Of a stretch of DNA of 20,318 nt, positions 1-4,937 are shown piece after piece. Positions within the stretch are counted from its first letter, which is position 1; the number at the start of each line of letters is the position of its first letter. The notes below the pieces were generated by a model, which was not told the origin of the DNA, made no database searches, and saw nothing but the letters and a program-made list of their open reading frames with translations. Source of the stretch: a virus; the IMG/VR virus record IMGVR_UViG_3300008448_000866, positions 1 to 20,318 of that record. One strand, given 5' to 3'. The position numbers and the translations under genes were made by a program.

Positions 1-97
1 TTCCTGAATAATACAATGAATGTGTATACTCATCACTTTCTATAACGTAATCTACTGTTATCAATGATTCTTCTTTTGGAATAACTAAATACTTCAT
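1..97 (-). CDS. Partial gene, N-terminal 32 residues of an unknown protein
   Basis: An open frame starts with ATG at 97 and runs off the left edge of the window without a stop. It begins MKYLVIPKEESLITVDYVIE and continues through an acidic, tyrosine-rich stretch. The start overlaps the stop of the upstream 247-aa gene (ATGA), and AAAGGAG lies about 4 bases before it, one of the clearest Shine-Dalgarno sites in the window. It is the last visible gene of the leftward early chain. I do not recognise the family, and too little is present to assign a role. Confidence 0.65.
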   Translation of the reverse strand, partial: MKYLVIPKEESLITVDYVIESDEYTHSLYYSG

Positions 98-837
98 TTT
101 TCTCCTTTGTTAATCTGTTTAATAATGTCAATGTAAACTATTCTGCTAAGCTCTATCTTCTTAGCATTGATAAAGTCCTGCTCAGTGCCTTCATTGCGAA
201 GCTTGTTAGCATCTTTCCACCGTTGTGCTATGCGTTGCTCGGCTAAGTCATCCATGCGCTCCCATACTTCAGGTATCCAATCAGACTTCTTATAAATGCC
301 TTGTCTGAACAAGCGCTGGCAGTTGTAAGGTGCAGATATCTCTACCCATGTTTGCTTGCCATTTTTGTAGCGCTCTGCATCAGCATGCAAGTCATCTATA
401 GGATTAGTAGGAGTGTATTCACGAGGCTCAGCCTCAGGCAAGATAAGCGCTTTATTAAGCTCTCTCCATGTCTTAGCCTTGTATTCTTCATAGCGTTTGA
501 ATACATCAGCCATAAAGCTTATGCTGAATAGGTTGTAGGCATCTACCCTCTCCCATTCCTTGCCCACAGCATTCAAGAGAAAAGCATTCTGCCAATCCTT
601 AATACTTGTAGTGCGATACGTATTTTGTGTAAGTTGCTGAAGCAGAGTAACTTCTATATCTGAAGGTAAAGCCTTAATAGAATTAATTACAGCAGCTTGA
701 GCAATGAGCTCTCTAAACTCCTGCTCAGATAATGAGTGAAGCTTAGGTGAGTTAATGGCCTCTACCATGCTAATCTCTTCAGCGCTTAGTGAACGACTGA
801 AGCTCTGATGTGCTAATGCGCCCAATCTTTTGCTCAT
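94..837 (-). CDS. Hypothetical early protein, 247 aa, in the replication cluster
   Basis: I do not recognise this protein with certainty. It is mostly helical and charged. A central segment around residues 77-120, with an aromatic-rich pattern (NAFLLNAVGKEWERVDAYNL, then FMADVFKRYEEYK), resembles helical domains in phage proteins encoded beside replication genes. The C-terminal third is rich in Trp, Arg and Lys and could bind nucleic acid. There is no signal peptide, membrane segment or Walker motif. It starts 59 bases inside the end of the 107-aa gene and its stop overlaps the next start, so it is probably translated by coupling. A replisome organiser or helicase-loading role is possible from context only. 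Confidence 0.8.
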   Translation of the reverse strand: MSKRLGALAHQSFSRSLSAEEISMVEAINSPKLHSLSEQEFRELIAQAAVINSIKALPSDIEVTLLQQLTQNTYRTTSIKDWQNAFLLNAVGKEWERVDAYNLFSISFMADVFKRYEEYKAKTWRELNKALILPEAEPREYTPTNPIDDLHADAERYKNGKQTWVEISAPYNCQRLFRQGIYKKSDWIPEVWERMDDLAEQRIAQRWKDANKLRNEGTEQDFINAKKIELSRIVYIDIIKQINKGEK

Positions 838-1102
838 CTTCTTTAGATTTTTGTTGGTTAGTATCTCTTGCTTTCCACTGATCAGCGGCTGCTCGCCAGC
901 TCTTCATGGAATTTCTGCCTACCTTCCATCCATTAGACTCGTAGAATGTATAAAAGCGCTTAGCTAATACTACATCTTGAGTGTATTCGATGATGTCGGC
1001 AAGTGATGGAGGAGTGAATTTAGTAGAGGCTGCACGCTTAGATTCAAGCGCTCGCACTCTCTCTTCAAGCGCTTCAATGCGCTTTAATAGAATTGTTGTC
1101 AT
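779..1102 (-). CDS. Small protein with FYESNGWKVG motif, replication-associated
   Basis: The 107-residue product begins with a short heptad-like helix (residues 6-24: RIEALEERVRALES) likely to form a coiled coil. Residues 50-76 carry an FYTFYESNGWKVGRNSMKSW-type pattern. This block occurs at the C-terminus of many phage and plasmid replication initiator or DnaD-like proteins, where it follows the pattern of YESNGW, a basic loop, then KSWRAAxxxW. Here it stands almost alone. The tail is charged and overlaps the start of the 247-aa gene by 59 bases. A DNA-binding or replication accessory role is inferred from the motif and from the nearby SSB-like and DnaA-like genes. Its leader, TAAACCAAATG, is like that of the preceding gene. 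Confidence 0.8.
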   Translation of the reverse strand: MTTILLKRIEALEERVRALESKRAASTKFTPPSLADIIEYTQDVVLAKRFYTFYESNGWKVGRNSMKSWRAAADQWKARDTNQQKSKEDEQKIGRISTSELQSFTKR

Positions 1103-1116
1103 TTGGTTTAAGATTA

Positions 1117-1500
1117 TTAATTATTGAGCAAATATAGAAGAAATCTCTTCCACCAAGGCAGTGCTACTGCTTTTTTTATTGTCTGAGTCTTAGGCATATT
1201 GACTAAACCAAGCATATCAGTATCAGGTTTTGAAGCTTGAATATCACTGTAGTATTTATTCTTCGCGTCAATGAACTGCTTGAACTTATCTTGTCTTAAA
1301 TGCTTGACTGCCTCCCATTCGCGAGTTCCTACTTTCTTAATAATCCCTACCTCTCTCATGATTTGCAGGTATTGCTTACCCATTCGTTCATGCTTCAGAG
1401 CGGCGCTTGGTGTCATGCCAGCATTGACTAAAACACACACGCTTTTTACTCTCTCTATGGTTACCTTACCGGTATCGTAACTAATGCTTAATTGCTTCAT
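1117..1500 (-). CDS. Hypothetical 127-aa protein, possible winged helix with hydrophobic tail
   Basis: The family is not recognised. Residues 15-65 read as three helices followed by a short beta wing (NAGMTPSAALKHERMGKQYL, then MREVGIIKKVGTREWEA), compatible with a small winged-helix DNA-binding fold. The C-terminus ends in an aromatic, hydrophobic and basic stretch (ALPWWKRFLLYLLNN) that could be an amphipathic membrane-binding helix. The gene lies between the DnaA-like gene and the FYESNGW gene with gaps of only 16 and 14 bases, so it belongs to the same transcript. The start is set by the leader CTAAACCAATG. A regulatory or replication accessory role is inferred from position only. Confidence 0.75.
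   Translation of the reverse strand: MKQLSISYDTGKVTIERVKSVCVLVNAGMTPSAALKHERMGKQYLQIMREVGIIKKVGTREWEAVKHLRQDKFKQFIDAKNKYYSDIQASKPDTDMLGLVNMPKTQTIKKAVALPWWKRFLLYLLNN
1129..1157 (-). promoter_or_regulatory. Candidate internal Bacteroidetes-type promoter
   Basis: Read on the minus strand, TATATTTG at 1136-1129 fits the Bacteroidetes -7 element TAnnTTTG, and CTTG lies 17 bases upstream at 1157-1154. A start a few bases downstream would give a leader of roughly 20 bases before the ATG at 1102. The spacing is 2 bases shorter than the 19 of the strong promoter at 3839-3869 and the -33 element is imperfect. It overlaps the end of the 127-aa gene. A weak internal promoter is possible; chance is also possible in AT-rich DNA. 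Confidence 0.3.
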
Positions 1501-1516
1501 TGGTTTAGTGATTTGA

Positions 1517-2005
1517 TTATTGAGTTAATTTATAAAACACTTTATTGAGATGCTCGTTATTAAGATGGCCAAGAATTTCCTCTACCTTCTCTCTGTAGAC
1601 TCTATCAGTCTGAATCATATTATCTACATGGCTGATAGCGTAAAGAATGGTAGAATGATCTCTAAGGAATATAGCACCGATGTTATGCAAGCTCATGCTG
1701 GTACCATGCCTGATAACCCACATGCATATCTGCCTCATATCATTCACCTCTCTTACTCGGCTTCTGCCTTTTAAGTTAGCCCAATCTGTGTAGCCTTTAT
1801 CTAAAAGAATCTCAAGCATTCGATTTGCCTTAGCCTCATTCATACTTTCAGCTATTCCATTTATAGACTTCCATTTAAGCTCAGGAATATTACTGTTGTT
1901 TACAGCTCTTACCAGGTTATCAATTCTTCTTCGTGCATTCTGCTGCATCTCAGCAGGAATCAAAAGCAGGATGTCTGCTATCTTTCTGTCAATTACTTTA
2001 CTCAT
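1517..2005 (-). CDS. Free-standing DnaA domain IV (DNA-binding) protein
   Basis: Residues 80-130 of this 162-aa protein match the C-terminal DNA-binding domain of the initiator DnaA: a basic helix (RSRVREVNDMRQICMWVIRH), then SLHNIGAIFLRDHSTILYAI. The core R-D-H-S-T at residues 115-119 corresponds to the DnaA signature (GRDHSTV) whose residues contact the DnaA box. The ATPase domains III and II are absent; the first 75 residues are helical and unlike AAA+. It can therefore bind DNA like DnaA but cannot act as an ATP-driven initiator alone. It probably marks the phage origin or competes with host DnaA. The ATG overlaps the stop of the HTH gene (AGCAAATGA). Confidence 0.88.
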   Translation of the reverse strand: MSKVIDRKIADILLLIPAEMQQNARRRIDNLVRAVNNSNIPELKWKSINGIAESMNEAKANRMLEILLDKGYTDWANLKGRSRVREVNDMRQICMWVIRHGTSMSLHNIGAIFLRDHSTILYAISHVDNMIQTDRVYREKVEEILGHLNNEHLNKVFYKLTQ

Positions 2006-2235
2006 TTGCTATCCTTCATTAATTCTAATATGTATGGTATCTCTTCCTCAGTGATATTAGCGAGCTTGCCAATATGCGTAACCTTCATGCTACGCGGCTG
2101 CTTAATGTATTTCTGAGCTGTTGGATAACTCACCTCAAGCACTTCAGCGAACTGAGCCACAGTCACAAAGTGACTGCGTACCCAGCTGTGAAATGGAGTA
2201 AGCTTAGAATGGCATTTCATCGTCTGCTGCTTCAT
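2002..2235 (-). CDS. Small helix-turn-helix DNA-binding protein, 77 aa
   Basis: Residues 24-62 (TVAQFAEVLEVSYPTAQKYI, then KVTHIGKLANITEEEI) have the spacing of a Cro/CI or excisionase-like HTH: a helix, a turn after EVS, a recognition helix containing PTAQKY, and a third helix ending in a weak LANIT-type segment. The rest is short, so the protein is essentially one DNA-binding domain. ATG 2235 overlaps the SSB-like gene by 32 bases; the second Met at 2220 would reduce this to 17. Its stop overlaps the DnaA-like gene start. It may regulate early genes or help the DnaA-like protein bind DNA; the target cannot be read from the sequence. Confidence 0.8.
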   Translation of the reverse strand: MKQQTMKCHSKLTPFHSWVRSHFVTVAQFAEVLEVSYPTAQKYIKQPRSMKVTHIGKLANITEEEIPYILELMKDSK

Positions 2236-2815
2236 TGGTTATAGCTAATTTAGTTTCAACAATAGATTCCTCTTTAAGCCACGCTAAGAATATCTCAGCT
2301 GTATCTAACACATCACCTGGCTTGCTGCCCTTCTGCTCTTTGCAGAATAACACAGCGTTATTTAGAGCTACTGATCTGCTAATAGAATTCTGCACTTCAG
2401 GGCTTTCTTTACGCGGAGTAAATGAAGCTCCACCTGCTGCTCTTGGAGTAGAGCTATTAGCATAAGGCATAGGATTCTGAAGCTTAATGTTAGTTGACTT
2501 TCTGCCTGTTGGCCCAGTGCGCTCTTCGGTTGTGTAGTGAATGGTAGCACCTACTGCAATTTTAGGGCTCTGCATGTCCTTTACACCTACCTGCCCTACT
2601 TCGCCATTCTCTAATACAAGGTCGAAGTAATAGATTGTGCCTGATGGGCCATTCCAATCTCTAACGAATTTCTGTGATTTTACTACTGACTGATTCATAA
2701 TTGTGTTGTTTTTATTTATGTATTTACTTAATTTTTCTGCTAACTTTTCTTCTTGCTCATCCCAATCAATGGTAGGCTTGAGCTTATCCCAATTGGGCTC
2801 ACGGTTGTAACTCAT
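2204..2815 (-). CDS. ssb: Single-stranded DNA binding protein (phage SSB-like)
   Basis: The product, 203 aa from ATG 2815, has a beta-rich segment at about residues 42-115 (FVRDWNGPSGTIYYFDLVLE and following strands) compatible with an OB fold, then a Ser/Pro/Gly linker, a helical block (SVALNNAVLF...AEIFLAWL) and an acidic end, AADDEMPF. That end mimics the DDDIPF tip by which bacterial SSBs recruit partner proteins, and is the main reason for the call. It coats single-stranded DNA in replication or recombination. The start is uncertain: ATG 2815 overlaps the preceding gene, while ATG 2698 has an A-rich leader (AAAAACAACACAATT) like those of other genes here and would give 164 aa. The 39-residue extension nevertheless looks coding. 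Confidence 0.82.
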   Translation of the reverse strand: MSYNREPNWDKLKPTIDWDEQEEKLAEKLSKYINKNNTIMNQSVVKSQKFVRDWNGPSGTIYYFDLVLENGEVGQVGVKDMQSPKIAVGATIHYTTEERTGPTGRKSTNIKLQNPMPYANSSTPRAAGGASFTPRKESPEVQNSISRSVALNNAVLFCKEQKGSKPGDVLDTAEIFLAWLKEESIVETKLAITNEAADDEMPF

Positions 2816-2969
2816 GTGGGTTATTCATAAAGTGCGCTCTCCAATTCTCGTAAGCAGTTGTGCCCTTAGCATATTGAAGGTGCTGTACTATTTCATTGTA
2901 GCTGAGTGACTCTCCCGACACCGAGCTCTGCACGCAGATGAAGCGGCTTTTAGCTCTTTCAGATAACAT
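2799..2969 (-). CDS. Hypothetical 56-aa early protein
   Basis: A small frame ends at 2799 with NNPHELQP. Several Met codons precede it. I prefer ATG 2969, which overlaps the end of the previous gene by 11 bases (ATGTTATCTGA) and gives a soluble protein of 56 residues containing SLSYNEIVQHLQYAKGTTAY and ENWRAHF. ATG 2999 would add a hydrophobic MYTIILCLTA lead. The Cys-rich part upstream of that is read from within the neighbouring gene and is probably not translated. The end overlaps ATG 2815 of the SSB-like gene. The family is not recognised. Confidence 0.6.
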   Translation of the reverse strand: MLSERAKSRFICVQSSVSGESLSYNEIVQHLQYAKGTTAYENWRAHFMNNPHELQP

Positions 2970-3189
2970 AGCGGTCAGACATAAAATAATCGTGTACATT
3001 GTTCTCATCTTGGCTTTCGAACTGGTACAAGAATGTGCCGTCATCAGGCAACACCTCACCATGCTTTTTAGCTGTTGAGAAATCAGTTAGTGAATAGGAG
3101 TGAGCTGATGTGTACAGTCTCCATGTGCAAGCTTCGGCATCCCACCGACTTACGATTACCCTTCCGGTAATTTGATTTGGTTTATTCAT
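2959..3189 (-). CDS. Hypothetical 76-aa early protein
   Basis: A small soluble protein, probably mixed alpha and beta: N-terminal strands (GRVIVSRWDAEACTWRLYTS) and a YSLTDFSTAKKHGEV segment. It has no membrane segment and no motif I recognise. It starts after a 20-base gap from the preceding gene with an AT-rich leader, and its stop lies inside the start region of the next small gene. It belongs to the chain of small genes behind the 3839-3869 promoter. Small early proteins in this position often act on the host, but nothing in the sequence proves that here. Confidence 0.7.
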   Translation of the reverse strand: MNKPNQITGRVIVSRWDAEACTWRLYTSAHSYSLTDFSTAKKHGEVLPDDGTFLYQFESQDENNVHDYFMSDRYVI

Positions 3190-3209
3190 GATTATTAATT
3201 TTTGCTAAT

Positions 3210-3440
3210 TTATAAAACTTTCTCTATCTCTATCAAAAAACCTTCACCCTCTATTGAATATTCTGTGAACTCTTCCTGGAAGGGCAGAGTCTCTTTGAAG
3301 TTGTAAAGGTCAAATAACATTAGTGCCATCTGCTGCGCTACCTGAAAGGTCTCTGCTTCGAATTGTGTAGGGATATTCAAGCGATGGTATAAGCTAATTC
3401 TATCCTCACGTAGAGGAGTTACTTTAAGTACAAAGCTCAT
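3210..3440 (-). CDS. Hypothetical 76-aa early protein
   Basis: The product has two predicted strands, MSFVLKVTPLREDRISLYHR and, near the end, EYSIEGEGFLIEIEKVL, around a helix (FQVAQQMALMLFDLYNF). It is acidic and soluble, with no recognised domain. Its ATG overlaps the stop of the 89-aa gene by 4 bases, indicating coupled translation. Both neighbours share its size and its strand-helix-strand style, so the pair may be related or form a complex; this is a guess from appearance. Confidence 0.7.
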   Translation of the reverse strand: MSFVLKVTPLREDRISLYHRLNIPTQFEAETFQVAQQMALMLFDLYNFKETLPFQEEFTEYSIEGEGFLIEIEKVL

Positions 3441-3706
3441 AGTTCTACCTCCTTGCTTACTAAGACTGTGCGAGTCTCTCTAAAGTTAGTAGCTAATGTG
3501 AATTCGGTAAAAGCTTCATCATAGGTAAAGAATGCTTTATGGCATGAGCCATCTACGTACAGGTAATAACGAGTGCCGTCATACTTGGCTACTTCAATAA
3601 TTTCAAAAAGTGTTTTCACAGGCTGTTTTTCTATTAGTTTTACTTTTAAAAAGTTGTTGTTAATGTTTGCAAGGTCATCGCAGAACTCATCTATAAATTG
3701 GCTCAT
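3437..3706 (-). CDS. Hypothetical 89-aa early protein
   Basis: A small acidic protein with an N-terminal helix (MSQFIDEFCDDLANINNNFL) followed by alternating strands (VKTLFEIIEVAKYDGTRYYL, KAFFTYDEAFTEFTLATNF). The repeated Phe/Tyr strands suggest a compact alpha+beta fold, but I recognise no family. The ATG overlaps the stop of the 37-aa membrane peptide upstream (AGCAAATGA), and its own end overlaps the next start. It is the second gene after the early promoter. Confidence 0.72.
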   Translation of the reverse strand: MSQFIDEFCDDLANINNNFLKVKLIEKQPVKTLFEIIEVAKYDGTRYYLYVDGSCHKAFFTYDEAFTEFTLATNFRETRTVLVSKEVEL

Positions 3707-3816
3707 TTGCTGTAGTGATTAGGTTGTGATTCTAAACGTTGAGTATCTGCATCGAATGATCCTCCGATGAGTAAGCCTGCTATTAGCATGGCTAAGAAGA
3801 GTAGTGCTTTTTTCAT
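3703..3816 (-). CDS. 37-aa membrane or signal-anchor peptide, first gene of early operon
   Basis: Reading from ATG 3816 gives MKKALLFLAMLIAGLLIGGS, then FDADTQRLESQPNHYSK and TGA. Two Lys followed by about 17 hydrophobic residues is a classic signal sequence or single-span anchor, with a short polar tail that would face the periplasm. The stop overlaps the ATG of the next gene (ATGA), and the start lies 22 bases downstream of the -7 promoter element, so it is probably the first cistron. Small membrane peptides expressed early can alter the host envelope or exclude other phages; the function here is unknown. The reading frame and its junctions support it as real. Confidence 0.62.
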   Translation of the reverse strand: MKKALLFLAMLIAGLLIGGSFDADTQRLESQPNHYSK

Positions 3817-3838
3817 TTGCTTATTGATTTAATTTTAG

Positions 3839-3869
3839 CAAATGTACTAAGAAATTTTAGATATGCAAA
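3839..3869 (-). promoter_or_regulatory. Strong Bacteroidetes-type promoter for the early operon
   Basis: On the minus strand, TTTG (3869-3866), 19 bases, then TACATTTG (3846-3839). This matches the Bacteroidetes sigma-ABfr consensus, TTTG at -33 and TAnnTTTG at -7, in both boxes and in spacing. It lies in the longest gene-free stretch of the window (3817-3916, 100 bases), between the last lysis gene and the first early gene, and points left. A transcript starting a few bases downstream would have a leader of about 15 bases before ATG 3816. Confidence 0.8.
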
Positions 3870-3916
3870 AGAAACCTTACTAATTATAGCAAAGTTATTA
3901 ACAAAAGAATGTTAGT

Positions 3917-4315
3917 TTAGAAAAATAGAGTGAAGATAATCCCTCCGATAAATGAGATGGGAATACCTATAAGCGCTGTGCTGCGCCACGCTTCTTTACG
4001 TGCAGCTTCTTTATAAAGCTCTTCCTGAGATTTGATTAACTGCTGTGATGTCTTTTCGTTGGTTAGCGCCCATGCATCAATAGACTTCTGCTGATCCTTA
4101 ATAACAATGGCTGAAATGCTATCCGATTTAGATAGCGTTATAAACTGAGTCTTAAGATAGTCACGCTCTGCCTTTAACTTAAGCAGCGCTCTTACTTCCT
4201 TAGTCGTTAGACTGACCAGGGTATCTCTCTCCTGCAAGCTCTGAGAGTAGATTGTGCATGGCTCTGCGAAGCCCATGCCTATCAAGAGAATCAATAGCAC
4301 TAATGTTTGCTTCAT
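3917..4315 (-). CDS. Spanin-like protein with signal peptide, coiled coil and C-terminal membrane segment
   Basis: The 132-aa product has an N-terminal export signal (MKQTLVLLILLIGMGFAEPC), a long helical charged region (residues 35-110, with ALLKLKAERDYLKTQ and SQQLIKSQEELYKEA heptads) and a C-terminal hydrophobic span (STALIGIPISFIGGIIFTLF). Export signal, periplasmic coiled coil and inner-membrane anchor is the layout of unimolecular spanins, which fuse inner and outer membranes in the last step of lysis. Cys20 could be a lipid site, but the residues before it (AEP) are not a canonical lipobox. It begins inside the upstream 115-aa gene (116-base overlap), like Rz/Rz1 pairs. The role is inferred from topology and position. 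Confidence 0.7.
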   Translation of the reverse strand: MKQTLVLLILLIGMGFAEPCTIYSQSLQERDTLVSLTTKEVRALLKLKAERDYLKTQFITLSKSDSISAIVIKDQQKSIDAWALTNEKTSQQLIKSQEELYKEAARKEAWRSTALIGIPISFIGGIIFTLFF

Positions 4316-4547
4316 ATCTTTCTTTGTTTCTTTCTAATTCTTCGCTAAGCTCTTCAATCTGAAGCATGCGCTGCACGTTGGTAGCTTCTAAGCTATCTAT
4401 AACTTTAGTAGCTCTATCAGCTCTGCGCTCATATCCTTCTATAGTCTTTTCATCCTGCTTAATTCTGATGTATAAAGTCTGAATGATTATGCAGATGGTG
4501 ATGGCTACAGCTATAACAATAGCGCCTTTAATTTGATCCTTCGTCAT
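4200..4547 (-). CDS. Inner-membrane spanin-like protein (Rz-type)
   Basis: The 115-aa protein has a short basic N-terminus, one membrane span (residues 9-27, AIVIAVAITICIIIQTLYI) and then a long charged coiled-coil region (KQDEKTIEGYERRADRATKV to about residue 90). This N-in, C-out layout is that of Rz-type i-spanins. It overlaps the holin-like gene by 20 bases upstream and contains the start of the 132-aa spanin-like gene. The two may form a two-component spanin, or one may be the functional spanin and the other an accessory. There is no enzyme motif. Confidence 0.7.
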   Translation of the reverse strand: MTKDQIKGAIVIAVAITICIIIQTLYIRIKQDEKTIEGYERRADRATKVIDSLEATNVQRMLQIEELSEELERNKERYEANISAIDSLDRHGLRRAMHNLLSELAGERYPGQSND

Positions 4548-4764
4548 TGCTTTTCTTTTTAGTAAAGATAGATTCTATCACTGTTAATCCTAACCCACCA
4601 CCTGCTAAAATAAGCAGACCATCGAACATAAATTCAGGGCATTTGTAATCAGTAAATGTACCAATGTATGAAAGGTTAATGCAAACGAGTAGAGCCAATA
4701 TAGAAGCCACTCTTTTGCTACTTGCATCGGTCTCATTACTGAATACACTCTTAAGCCATTTCAT
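4528..4764 (-). CDS. Holin-like membrane protein, 78 aa
   Basis: Two hydrophobic segments, at about residues 20-38 (VASILALLVCINLSYIGTF) and 46-66 (MFDGLLILAGGGLGLTVIES), are joined by a short loop. The N-terminus carries charged residues and the C-terminus is basic and polar (TKKKSNDEGSN). Size, two-span topology, charged tail and position between an endolysin-like gene and spanin-like genes fit a class II holin, which makes holes in the inner membrane for the lysin. Its ATG overlaps the stop of the 58-aa membrane protein (ATGA). Holins share little sequence, so the call rests on topology and context. Confidence 0.7.
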   Translation of the reverse strand: MKWLKSVFSNETDASSKRVASILALLVCINLSYIGTFTDYKCPEFMFDGLLILAGGGLGLTVIESIFTKKKSNDEGSN

Positions 4765-4937
4765 CTGCGCTTCTTATTCATCTTGTAGATGGTAAAGATT
4801 GAAGCCGCTGCTGATAAGAGTAAACAAATAATCTTAAGTGCGAATTCTATATCTAACATCCATGCAGGTACACTAAGTAAAATACTGCTCACTGTACCGG
4901 TTACTCCTTCCGCTATCTGTTGTTGGTTACTGCTCAT
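4761..4937 (-). CDS. 58-aa membrane protein of the lysis cassette (second holin or antiholin candidate)
   Basis: From ATG 4937 the frame reads MSSNQQQIAEGVTGTVSSIL, LSVPAWMLDIEFALKIICLL, LSAAASIFTIYKMNKKRR, then TGA. Residues 34-51 form a clear membrane span followed by a basic end (KMNKKRR), and residues 11-27 are moderately hydrophobic. The start is 11 bases inside the end of the endolysin-like gene and the stop overlaps the holin-like start, so it fills the space exactly. A basic, Gln-rich, one- or two-span protein next to a holin could be a holin, antiholin or lysis regulator; the sequence does not decide which. Confidence 0.68.
   Translation of the reverse strand: MSSNQQQIAEGVTGTVSSILLSVPAWMLDIEFALKIICLLLSAAASIFTIYKMNKKRR

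Noticed and set aside
301-531. Plus-strand open frame of 76 codons
   Set aside because: Lies fully inside the 247-aa minus-strand gene; the Cys/Ile-rich product has no recognisable pattern and no start signal.
2368-2550. Minus-strand frame of 60 codons inside the SSB-like gene
   Set aside because: Another frame of a gene with a clear product; Leu/Gln-rich low-information sequence.
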